Assembly: GCA_963706685.1 (NCBI GenBank)
Contig: CAVPMY010000002.1
Coordinates: 124,001 to 188,000, forward strand
Origin: CADEEN01 sp963706685
GTDB lineage: Bacteria > Pseudomonadota > Gammaproteobacteria > Burkholderiales > Burkholderiaceae_C
DNA length: 64,000 nucleotides
Reading direction: 5' to 3'
Of this stretch, positions 29,821 through 38,364 are shown in pieces. The translations under genes were made by a program, and so were the position numbers. Below the pieces are notes generated by a model. That model made no database searches, was not told where the DNA came from, and saw nothing but the letters and a program-made list of their open reading frames with translations. The stretch's first letter is position 1, and the number at the start of each line of letters is the position of its first letter.

Positions 29821-32090
29821 CAGTTCACGGTGATCGTCACCGTCGCGGTGTTCGAGTTCTTGCCGCGCGTGTCCTTCACGCGATAGGTGATCGTCTCGGT
29901 GCCGACGAATCCCTTGCGCGGTTTGTACGACAGATTGCCTGCGCTCGCGCCGGTGCGGATCGCGCTGGCCGTCCCGCCATTATTGGGCCCTGTCACGATC
30001 GTCAGCGTCGCTGCGCTGACGTTGTTGGCCGGATCGAGGGGCGTGTCCGGGTCCGAATCGTTGGCCAGCACCGGCAGCAGTTGCGCGGGGTAGCTGTTGA
30101 CCAGGCGGCGCGGCACGCCGAAGTTGTCGTTGGCGGCCACCGGCGGGCGATTGGCGAGCACGGTGATCGACACCGTGGCCGCTGCCGACGACGCAGCGCT
30201 CGGGTCCTGCGCCAGATACTGGAAGCTGGACGTGCCGACGAAACTCGCCACCGGCACGTAAGTGAAGCTGCCGTCGGCATTCAAGCTTAGCGTGCCGCTC
30301 GCCGGGCCGGACACGAGCAGCGCGGTCAGTGGGTTGCCGTCGGCGTCGCTGTCATTGGCCAGAACACCCGGCGCTGCGACGGACAGCGTCGCCTGCTGCA
30401 CCGTTTGATAGGCGTCGTTGGCGGCGGTGGGCGGCACGTTTACTGCGGCCACGGCGATGGTGAACGCCTGGCTGTCGGAAAGCCCAGGGCTGTCGGTCAC
30501 GCGAACGGTCACTGCGTGAGAGCCCGCCTGCGCGGCGTTCGGCGTCCAGAGCACGAGGCCGTTCGCCGGCCCGATGGTCATTCCTGCGGGCGCCTGCGTC
30601 AGCGCGTAGGTCAGCGCATCGCCTTGGGCGTCGGTCGCACTGACGGCGTAGCTGTACTGCGCGCCCACCGCGGCCACCGTGGTCGGCGTCGAGGTGATCT
30701 GCGGCGGGTCGTTGGGCGTGCCGCCGGCCAACAGGTCGTAGGCCGCACGCACGTCAACCAGCCCGAAGCCATAGCTGTCGTCCGGCCCGGGGTCGCCGCG
30801 GTCGATGGCGCTGTCGCGCAGCGCTGCTTCCAGCTCGGAGACGCTCGCGCCGGGAACCGCGCCGACGAGCAGGGCCATCGCACCGGCGCTATGCGGCGTC
30901 GCGTATGACGAGCCGGAGACAATCGCGTAGAAGGGAAAGCCGCCGAACGACAGGTCCGTCGTCAGCACGTTGACGCCGGGCGCCGCGACGGTGGGAAAGA
31001 CCGGGCCATTGCACGACGAGGGCCCGCGGCTGGAGGAGTACGCCACGGTCTGCGATGCGTCGACAGACCCGACCGCGAAGCCATTGGCATTGTTTGCCGG
31101 GCTGACGCTGGTACCGGGCGCCGGGCCGTCGTTGCCGGCGGCGAACACCACCGCGATTCCGGCGGTCTTGAGCAAGCCGATGTCGGCCTCGAACTCGGTG
31201 ATGCACTGGTTGCCGGTGCCCGCGAAGCCCCAGGAGGCATTGACGACATGGGGCGCGTCGTCGGTGTTGGCGTCGTTGTCCGGGTCCAGCAGCCATTGAA
31301 AGCCCTGGTGGATCTGGCTCATCGTCGCGTTGCCGGCGCTGTTGTATTGCCGGAAGGCGATCCAGCGCGCATCGGGCGCCATGCCGACTGCGGTGCCGCC
31401 GACCGAGCCGCCGACCATGAGGCCCATGGTCTGCGTCCCGTGGCCGTGCAAGTCGTAAGGCGCCGCGAACTCGCCGTGCGGATCGAACCAGCTGTTCGTG
31501 CCGCCACGATAGCGGGACAGGAGGTCCGGGTGCTGCAGGTCCACGCCGGTGTCCATGTTCGCGACCACGACGCCGTTGCCGGTGAAGCCCAGGGCCCACA
31601 TCTCGGTTGCCCTCACGGCACCGAGGTTCCACTCTGCCGGCGCCGGCGAACCCGTCCCCACGTCGGGCGCGGACATCAGCCCGTCCAGGCGCACGCTGGC
31701 CACGCCGGGCCGCTGGGCCAGCGCGGCGACACGCGAGGCGGGCAACTTGACTGCCAGGGCGTTGATCGCCCATAGCTGCTTGCGCTCGCGACCGCCAATC
31801 GACTGCAGGTGGGTGTCGAGTGCGGGCAGGCCCCGGGCCGCGATGATGCGCAGGATCGTCACGAGGCTGCGCAGTCGCAGTCTGCGTGGCTGGCCGGCAA
31901 ACGAGGCCAGGTTCGGGCGTTCGCGCAACTGCGCGATGACGGCCACTTCGTCGGTCGGTGCGAGCGTCGCGAGTCGGGCCTGCAACTGCGGGTCGATCTC
32001 ACCGGCGCGCGCGCCGCCGACGGCCAGCGCAGCCACAGCCGCCAGGCATGCCGCAACCAGCTCTTTCGTACGCCACGTCGTGGTCGTCAT
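29820..32090 (-). CDS. Secreted subtilase (S8) with C-terminal cadherin/Ig-like repeats
   Basis: A 756-residue protein: signal peptide (ending near GGARA|G), an inhibitor-like propeptide (AVIAQLRERPNLASF), and a subtilisin domain with catalytic Asp180 (NMDTGVD), His217 (HGHGTQT) and Ser near 402 (GSSYATPH). The C-terminal 280 residues hold three beta-sandwich repeats of the He_PIG/cadherin-like type (PPQITSTPTTVAAVGAQYSY; PPTAANDAYQTVQQATLSV; RPPVAANDNFGVPRR). It may process the oxidase polypeptides or the giant surface protein on the cell surface. It begins 2 bases after the lipoprotein stop. Confidence 0.9.
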   Translation of the reverse strand: MTTTTWRTKELVAACLAAVAALAVGGARAGEIDPQLQARLATLAPTDEVAVIAQLRERPNLASFAGQPRRLRLRSLVTILRIIAARGLPALDTHLQSIGGRERKQLWAINALAVKLPASRVAALAQRPGVASVRLDGLMSAPDVGTGSPAPAEWNLGAVRATEMWALGFTGNGVVVANMDTGVDLQHPDLLSRYRGGTNSWFDPHGEFAAPYDLHGHGTQTMGLMVGGSVGGTAVGMAPDARWIAFRQYNSAGNATMSQIHQGFQWLLDPDNDANTDDAPHVVNASWGFAGTGNQCITEFEADIGLLKTAGIAVVFAAGNDGPAPGTSVSPANNANGFAVGSVDASQTVAYSSSRGPSSCNGPVFPTVAAPGVNVLTTDLSFGGFPFYAIVSGSSYATPHSAGAMALLVGAVPGASVSELEAALRDSAIDRGDPGPDDSYGFGLVDVRAAYDLLAGGTPNDPPQITSTPTTVAAVGAQYSYAVSATDAQGDALTYALTQAPAGMTIGPANGLVLWTPNAAQAGSHAVTVRVTDSPGLSDSQAFTIAVAAVNVPPTAANDAYQTVQQATLSVAAPGVLANDSDADGNPLTALLVSGPASGTLSLNADGSFTYVPVASFVGTSSFQYLAQDPSAASSAAATVSITVLANRPPVAANDNFGVPRRLVNSYPAQLLPVLANDSDPDTPLDPANNVSAATLTIVTGPNNGGTASAIRTGASAGNLSYKPRKGFVGTETITYRVKDTRGKNSNTATVTITVN

Positions 32091-32091
32091 T

Positions 32092-32604
32092 TCATTGCAC
32101 CGTCAGGTTGCTCACCTGCAGCTCGCCGGCGATCAAGGTCACCTTGGAACCGGGTTTGAGCTGGCCGCCCGGGTTGCCGAACAACACGGCGTAGTCGCGG
32201 TCGGTGTAGATGTTGTTCTGGGCGCCTGACCGCAGCCGCCCTAGCTTGGGCGTGGTCGGCACGGCGAACTTGGCGCCCGTGCCTTCGTCCTGCAGGAAAG
32301 CCGGGACGCGGCGATCGAGCAGCACCTTGGCCAGCTCGGGGTCGACGACGCGATAGCGCAGATCGATCATGAAACCGCCGGCGCTCAGGCGCAGAGCCGT
32401 CACGCGGATGCCGAGTTCGTTGTCAGCGGCGGCCGGCGCCGCGGCAGGCGCGAGGCCCGGGGTCGCAAGCGGCGCGTCGCGCACCGCCGGCGCCGCCGCG
32501 CAGCCGAGCAGCCCGGCCGCGGCGAGCAGCAACGCCACCGCCGGCCGGCAGCGGGCCCGGGCTGCGGTGGGCAATGCGCTCGACTTCATCGCGGCTTGGC
32601 TCAT
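32092..32604 (-). CDS. Lipoprotein of unknown function in the oxidase operon
   Basis: A 170-residue protein with a lipoprotein signal (ALLLAAAGLLGCAAAP, lipobox LLGC). The mature part starts with an Ala/Pro linker and then a compact beta domain: ELGIRVTALRLSAGGFMIDLRYRV, a DRRVPAFLQDEG loop and a strand-rich end. I do not recognise a named family and see no cofactor ligands. ATG 32604 overlaps the stop of the DUF11 protein by 4 bases, so it is translationally coupled. Being outer-membrane or periplasmic, it could anchor one of the cupredoxin polypeptides. Confidence 0.75.
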   Translation of the reverse strand: MSQAAMKSSALPTAARARCRPAVALLLAAAGLLGCAAAPAVRDAPLATPGLAPAAAPAAADNELGIRVTALRLSAGGFMIDLRYRVVDPELAKVLLDRRVPAFLQDEGTGAKFAVPTTPKLGRLRSGAQNNIYTDRDYAVLFGNPGGQLKPGSKVTLIAGELQVSNLTVQ

Positions 32605-35600
32605 GGCAGGTAGATCGCGTCCATCGAACCCGCTGGCAGGGTCGGCAGCGTCAGCACCAGGCTGAAGCCGCCGCAGGCCGACGCTGCGCCGGTCGTCGGC
32701 GTCGTGCAGCGGAAGACCTGGTCGCCCGTTCCGCTCAGGCTGTTCGCGCCCGAGGCGACGGCGAACAAGTTCGCAGCCGCGAACGACGTACCGAAGTGGA
32801 TTTCGCCGCCGGCCAGGACCTTGACGTAGCGCACGTTCTCCGCTTCCGTTGTCAGTCCGATATCGGAGCCGTCGAAGTACATGCTCCACGGAGTGCAGAC
32901 GGTCGCCGCACCGAAGGAGCCCGGCGCGCAACGCAGCAAGTCGTGCGATGCGACGCCGGCCACACCCGGTACCGCGCTGGCGCCGGTGGTCGACACCAGC
33001 AGGCTGCCGTCGGGCAACAGCGCGAACGCGTCCACGTCTTCCGGATTGCCGCCGTTGCTCAGGCCCACATCCGAACCGTCGAAGTACATCGTCCAGGTCG
33101 CGCCGTTCCAGCGCACGATGTCCTCGTCCTGGACACCGGCCAGTCCGGGCAGATTGACGCCACCGTTGTTGTTCAAGGACAGGTAGATGTCGTTCGGACC
33201 GAGGACGGCGAATGCGTCGACGTTGGCGCCTGCAGGCACGCCGGCCGCGCTGGCGTCGAACACGCGGGTATAGGTGCCGTCGGACATCCAGGCGTAGATG
33301 TCGGCATCGTCGTACGGCGCGGCCACGCCCGGCAGCGCGGTGTTGCCGGTGGTCGAGAAGTACGCACTGACCGTCGGCGACGCGGCGATCGTGTCGGTAT
33401 CGGTCGCGGTGTTGTTGGCGCCGTTCGGATCGGTCACGCCGACAGGGGCCGTCACCGTGGCTGTGTTCGAGACGCTGCCGGTCGTACCCGTGGCGACGGT
33501 GGCGTTGAGCGTGAAGGTCGCTGTCCCGCCCACGCCGAGATTGACGGTCGTCGCGATGCTGCCGGCGCCCAGCGGCGTCCCGCAGCCCGAGCCGGCGCCG
33601 ATGGCAACGCAAGTCCAGGTCGCGTTGATCAGCGCCGGGGGCAGCGTGTCGGCCACCGCAGCGCCGATCACCGCACTCGGCCCAGCATTGCTGACGGCGA
33701 TCGTGTAGGTCACGTTCGCTCCTGCAACGACACTGGCGATGCCGTCGGTCTTGGTGATTGCGAGATTCGCAGTCGCCGCCTGGATGGTGGTGCTGTCGGT
33801 CGCGCTGTTGTTTGCAACGTTCGGATCATTCGTGCCGACGGGCGCCGCCACCGTGGCCGTGTTCGCCAGCAGCGTTCCGCCGCTGCCCGACACGGTGCCG
33901 TTGATGGTGAACGTCACGCTGCCGACACTGGCCAGCGCTACCGCTCCATTGATGCTGCCGCTGCCGCTGGCGGCGGGGCAGGTGCTGCCAGACGCTGCGG
34001 CGCAGGTCCAGGTGACCCCCGTCAGCGCCGCGGGCATGGTGTCGACCACCGTCGCACCGATCACCGCGTTCGGCCCTGCGTTGTTGACGACAACGGTATA
34101 GGTCACCGGCGTGCCGGTAAACACCACCGCCGGCGTGCGGCTCTTGGTGATGCCGAGGTCGGCCTGTGATGCCAGGATCGTGTCGGTGTCGCTGGCCGTG
34201 TTGTTCGCTGTATTCGTGTCGGTGAAGCCTGGGGGCACGGTCACCGTGGCAGTGTTCGTGACGCTGGTGCTCGTGGTCGCGGCGCTGACCGTCGCGTTCA
34301 CGACGAAGGTTGCCGAGCCCCCCGCCGCGACATTCACGTTGGCGCTGAGCGCGCCGCTGCCGCCGGTCTGCAGGCACAGCGAGCCCGGGGTGGCGCTGCA
34401 AGTCCAGGTGAAGGCGGAGAACGCCGCCGGCATCGGGTCGCTGACCGTCGCGCCGTTCAACGGCACCGGCCCAGGGTTGTCGACCACGATCGTGTACTGC
34501 ACTGTGGTGCCGCGCACGACCTCCAGGACGCCGTCGGTCTTGGTGATCGACACGTCGCCCTGCGTGCCCTGCGCGACGGCAAGCACGCCGAAGATGCCGC
34601 CATCCTGGGCAGCCGAGGTCACGGTGTTGAGCCGGCGGTCGTAGATCGGGTAGTTGCCGACGGCAGTCGGGTTGACGATCACGTCGGTCGTCTTCAGCGC
34701 GGCGAGCCAGGTCGAATACTGGTACTGGTCGCGCGCATGCACGCCGGTGCCATCGCGGTACTGATAGCGGTTGCCGTCTTCGGCGATCATCTTCATGTGC
34801 ATGCCCTGCAACAGCGGTACGTACGAGCGCGAGCCGGCGTTGAGCAGCCGCAGCAGCGTGTTCTGGCCCTGCACGAGGGTCGCCAGAGGCAGGTCGCCCG
34901 CCGCGAACGGCTTGCCATTGATCAGGAAGTACTTCGGCCGGTAGCACAGCGTGCTGGTCATCGGCATCTGGCTGCCGTCGGTTTCGAGGCAAGGCGTGCC
35001 CGGAGCAGCGGGCGTGCCGAACGTGCCGGCGGCGATCGCGCCGTGCTGCGCGGGGTCGATTTCGCTCAGCAACAGGGTGGCCTCGGCGTCATAGAGCACA
35101 CCCGGGTAGGCCTCGTTGGCGCCGGCATTCTTCGTCAGCGCGCCGTACAGACCCATCTGCACCTGAACCTGCGGGTGCGTTCCGCTGTGGTAGAGGTAGG
35201 TGCCGGGTTTGAGGTTCGACCAGACATAGTCGGCGAGGCCGTTTGCGATGGCTGCCTCGTGGGTGAACGAGCGCACGCGTTGGCGGCCCGTGGCGTCGGT
35301 GAACTTGACCGGCGACACCGGTACGACAGGACCAGCGCTGGGCTGCGGCATGCCCTGGCCAGGTATGACGATCGACGTCGGCTCGGGCAGCTCGTTGCGC
35401 AGGTGAACCGTCAGGCCGGCGGTGTCCGTCGGGGCGACGGTCAGGGCCGGGCCGGGCAGTGTCATCGGCGTGCCCGCGCAACCGTCGGACAGGTCGTTGT
35501 TGTCGTCATGCACGTAGCCCCAGATCGCCACGACGCTCGCGTCGGGCATCGTGACCATTCCGGCCTTGGCGCACAGCCAGTACTCGGCCGCGCTGGCATG

Positions 35601-35675
35601 ACCAGCGGCCAGTGCCAGAGCGATGCCCAGCAACAGCCTTGCAAGTGGACTGGCGCGATTCGACTTGTTGTCCAT
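32601..35675 (-). CDS. Cupredoxin pair without copper ligands plus three DUF11 repeats
   Basis: A 1,024-residue exported protein (signal ending GHASA|AEYW). Residues about 25-370 are two multicopper-oxidase cupredoxin domains in which the usual ligands are lost: GTYLYHSGTHPQVQVQMGL stands where the type 1 HCH motif would be, and SYVPLLQGMHMKMIAEDG where HxxHxH would be. Three DUF11 beta repeats follow (about 372-495, 500-625, 635-755; each ITKTDG...NNTATDTDTI-like). The C-terminal 260 residues contain three copies of a motif like MYFDGSDVGL with DVDAFAVL, resembling a beta-propeller. It is probably a surface scaffold partner of the two active halves. It starts 8 bases after the preceding stop, with GAGG upstream. 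Confidence 0.85.
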   Translation of the reverse strand: MDNKSNRASPLARLLLGIALALAAGHASAAEYWLCAKAGMVTMPDASVVAIWGYVHDDNNDLSDGCAGTPMTLPGPALTVAPTDTAGLTVHLRNELPEPTSIVIPGQGMPQPSAGPVVPVSPVKFTDATGRQRVRSFTHEAAIANGLADYVWSNLKPGTYLYHSGTHPQVQVQMGLYGALTKNAGANEAYPGVLYDAEATLLLSEIDPAQHGAIAAGTFGTPAAPGTPCLETDGSQMPMTSTLCYRPKYFLINGKPFAAGDLPLATLVQGQNTLLRLLNAGSRSYVPLLQGMHMKMIAEDGNRYQYRDGTGVHARDQYQYSTWLAALKTTDVIVNPTAVGNYPIYDRRLNTVTSAAQDGGIFGVLAVAQGTQGDVSITKTDGVLEVVRGTTVQYTIVVDNPGPVPLNGATVSDPMPAAFSAFTWTCSATPGSLCLQTGGSGALSANVNVAAGGSATFVVNATVSAATTSTSVTNTATVTVPPGFTDTNTANNTASDTDTILASQADLGITKSRTPAVVFTGTPVTYTVVVNNAGPNAVIGATVVDTMPAALTGVTWTCAAASGSTCPAASGSGSINGAVALASVGSVTFTINGTVSGSGGTLLANTATVAAPVGTNDPNVANNSATDSTTIQAATANLAITKTDGIASVVAGANVTYTIAVSNAGPSAVIGAAVADTLPPALINATWTCVAIGAGSGCGTPLGAGSIATTVNLGVGGTATFTLNATVATGTTGSVSNTATVTAPVGVTDPNGANNTATDTDTIAASPTVSAYFSTTGNTALPGVAAPYDDADIYAWMSDGTYTRVFDASAAGVPAGANVDAFAVLGPNDIYLSLNNNGGVNLPGLAGVQDEDIVRWNGATWTMYFDGSDVGLSNGGNPEDVDAFALLPDGSLLVSTTGASAVPGVAGVASHDLLRCAPGSFGAATVCTPWSMYFDGSDIGLTTEAENVRYVKVLAGGEIHFGTSFAAANLFAVASGANSLSGTGDQVFRCTTPTTGAASACGGFSLVLTLPTLPAGSMDAIYLP

Positions 35676-35683
35676 GGCGGCCC

Positions 35684-37011
35684 TCACTCGGCAGGCAGGG
35701 TGTACGAAAACGGCACGACGACAAACATCGTCAGCATGCCGCCGGGGAAGATGTCGTTGTTGGTGAGCTCCTTCTCGCTGTGCGAGTGCCACATGAAGAA
35801 GTAGCCCATGAACGGATTCCATTCGCCCGATCCCGGCGGCAACGGACCGGTCGTCCCGAGGTAGGGGCTGCCGCTGTAGGCCATGCCGTAGGTCAGCTCG
35901 AGTTGCGTGGGCAGCGCCACCGGGAACGCCTTGCCGTGATCGGCGCACCATTCCTTCGTCAGCGGGTCGTATTCGGGCGCGCCTGGGTCCTGCGCCTGGC
36001 CCAGCGCCTTGCCGTTGCAGGTGTGGGCGTGGAGCAGCGGGCTCGCGCCCCGGATGTCCCAGCCCATGTTCTTGCCGGTCCAGGTGAAGAGGCCGTCGAA
36101 CGTGGCGCCCGGGATCGCCTTGATCGTGAAGTCAGACCATGCGAGGTCGGGTCCGGTGCCGGGCGCGCTCTCGAGCATCCGGCCGTCGCGCGCGACGACC
36201 GTGATGTGGTTGCCGTGGGTGTGGAACGGGTGGGCGTCGCGGCCGGCATTGACCAGCCTGAGCAGCACCTTCTCGCTCGGCTTGGCCAGCACCATCGAGC
36301 CATACGGCTGGGTCGGCATCCACGGGATGTTGTCGCCGTACAGCGTGTCCATGCCGTTGCGGCCGTTGATGTACCACTGCACCGGGAAGTAGTCCGAGGT
36401 GTCGGGGCTCAGGTTGCCTTGCGCCACCTGCAGGTGGATGTCCGGGTCCATCTCGGTCAGCACGAGCAGGTACTCGCGGTCGTACGCGGTGCCGGCGTGT
36501 CCGTAGGCCTGCTTGGCCACGGGCGGGCGCACGACCAGCGCGCCGACCAGACCCATCTCGATCTGCAGCGCCGGCTGCGTTCCGCTCTGGTACAGGTATG
36601 TTCCCGGCATGCTGGCGACGAATGTGTAGGTCGCGGTGCCGCCGTTGGCGTCTGCCTCGGCGGTCTGCAGGCCGGTGCTGCCCGAACTGGTCGCGATCAC
36701 GCCCGACTGGCCGGGGAAGACGATCGAGGTGGCCACCGGCAGCTCGTTGGTCAGATTGATCGTGACGGTGTCGCCCTGATTGACGATCAGCGTCGGACCG
36801 GGGTACTGCATCTGACCCAGTCCGTTCGAGAAACCCCAGACCAGCACGCTGTTGGCGTCAGCGGTGCTGACGTAGTCGTGCCTTCGCCCTCAGGTTGAAG
36901 GTCGGACCCGTGATGCCCGTGATTGCCGCTCGAGCCGGCACGGCCAAGGCCAGAGCAAGCACCAGCGCGGATCCCAGCACGAGGGCGAAGCGGTTCAGAA
37001 GTCGGGTCACA
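35684..37011 (-). CDS. Multicopper oxidase polypeptide carrying the C-terminal half of the trinuclear copper site
   Basis: About 442 residues. GTG 37011 is the start (AAGGGAG upstream), giving a signal peptide MTRLLNRFALVLGSALVLA... ending ARA|AI. A one-base deletion near 36,880 separates FNLRAK from DYVSTADANSVLVWGF. The first cupredoxin domain has no ligands (GTYLYQSGTQPALQIEMGL). The second has HPFHTHGNH (H-x-x-H-x-H) and, near the end, WHSHSEKELTNNDIFPGGML, an HxH with Ser in place of the type 1 Cys. So it can supply four or more His to a type 2/3 cluster but no type 1 copper. It lies between the other two cupredoxin genes with gaps of 31 and 8 bases. Confidence 0.88.
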
Positions 37012-37042
37012 GCAGTTCTCCCTTGTTGGCGCTGGCTCGCGT

Positions 37043-38299
37043 TCAGTTGGAGATGACGATTTCGGTCATCATTCCGCCGAAGTCCTCGGCGCCGTTGCTC
37101 AGGAAGTTGAGGTTGGTCGTGTAGAGGAAGTAGGTGCCGGCGGGCACACCGCTGGTGTCGATCAGCACGTCGCTGGTTTCGCCGCCACCCAGCGTGATGG
37201 CGCTGGTCTGGTAGGACAGGTCCTTGCCGGTGGCCTCGCCGGCCGTGCGCAGGATGCGCGCACCCTGCCCGACGACGCGCATCGGCAGGCCCAGCGCCGT
37301 CACAGTGAACAGGTTGTCGACGCTGAGGTTGGAAAGCCGCAGCAGCAGTGTTGTGCCTTCGGCGGCGCGGTTCAGCGTCACCAGCGAGGTCAGGGGCTGG
37401 TTGGTGGCGATCGTGCCGCCGTTGGCGACTGCACGCGGGTTGTCCGCCACCGCAGGCAAGTCGGCCGGGTTCGCGGTGTCCGGATACCCGCGCCCATTGA
37501 TCAGCGAATAGGTGGCGGTGATCTTGGCGAAGGGCAGCGGCTGGACATCGATGTGCTTCTCGTGGAACACATGGTCGAAGCTGCCCAAGAGCAGTGCCAC
37601 GCTCTTGTGGTAGCCGGTGCCGCCGTCGACGTCGTTGTAGACGAACTGGGTGTAGTTCGGGCCCGTGGTGGGCGGGTACTGGATCGACGTCCCGTCCTGC
37701 GCCGGCCGCACGAACAGCTGGCCGAGCATGCCCATCTCCATGTGCTCGGTCGCTTCGACGTGGCAGTGGTAGATGTAGGTGCCGGGCTCCTGGATGTTGT
37801 AGAAGTAGGTCAGGCTCGACCCCATGTTGATGACCACCGACGCCTCGGGCAGGCCGTCGAAGATCGCGCTGGCGTTCGGGAAGCCGTGGAAGTGCACCGA
37901 GTGCGGGTCGAACAGGTCGGGCCGCATCACCATGCCGACGTTGGTCAGCGTGAGGTAGAACTTCTGGCCCTGTTTGAGGTCGATGGTCGGCGCCGGCTGC
38001 GTTGCGGCGAGGATGCCTTTGTCGAGGCGATCGTCGATGCCGCCCGCGCCGGGCCCGGTGCCGGTGAGGTTGGAGAAGCCGAAGGTGTAGAGCTGCTTGC
38101 CGTCGGCCATCTTGGTGTAGCCGTCGCCGCCCGACAGGTGCATGCATTTGATGTCCGGGTTGGGCACCTCGGGAACGGCGTCGCCATTGGTGTCGCCCGG
38201 GCATTGCACGAAGACCGCCGCCGCGGCCCGATCGGGCACGGCAAAGGCGGCGGCCACCGCCAGCGAGATGACACAGCCGCGCAGTTGCATCGCTGTCAT
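37043..38299 (-). CDS. Multicopper oxidase polypeptide carrying the type 1 copper and N-terminal half-cluster
   Basis: A 418-residue exported protein (signal ending DRAAA|AVF). The first cupredoxin domain has HSVHFHGF (His133, 136, 138) and YHCHVEATEHMEMGM (His178, Cys179, His180, His186, Met191): a full type 1 site and half of the trinuclear cluster. The second cupredoxin domain has none. ATG 38299 is preferred because AGGAG sits 7 bases upstream; an ATG at 38332 also exists. A complete three-domain or two-domain oxidase would need the missing HxH pairs, which are found in the next gene. Order in the operon is giant protein, this gene, then the C-terminal half. Confidence 0.9.
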   Translation of the reverse strand: MTAMQLRGCVISLAVAAAFAVPDRAAAAVFVQCPGDTNGDAVPEVPNPDIKCMHLSGGDGYTKMADGKQLYTFGFSNLTGTGPGAGGIDDRLDKGILAATQPAPTIDLKQGQKFYLTLTNVGMVMRPDLFDPHSVHFHGFPNASAIFDGLPEASVVINMGSSLTYFYNIQEPGTYIYHCHVEATEHMEMGMLGQLFVRPAQDGTSIQYPPTTGPNYTQFVYNDVDGGTGYHKSVALLLGSFDHVFHEKHIDVQPLPFAKITATYSLINGRGYPDTANPADLPAVADNPRAVANGGTIATNQPLTSLVTLNRAAEGTTLLLRLSNLSVDNLFTVTALGLPMRVVGQGARILRTAGEATGKDLSYQTSAITLGGGETSDVLIDTSGVPAGTYFLYTTNLNFLSNGAEDFGGMMTEIVISN

Positions 38300-38364
38300 C
38301 GCAGGACTCCTGAGAGTGAGGTCAGCGTTCATTCCGGTACCCCCTGGTTGTTCTCGTCGCCGGT

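Noticed and set aside
32601..38299. Animal-haem-peroxidase (MopA-like) manganese oxidase
   Set aside because: No peroxidase motif or calcium-binding RTX repeats were found; the oxidase candidates are cupredoxins only.
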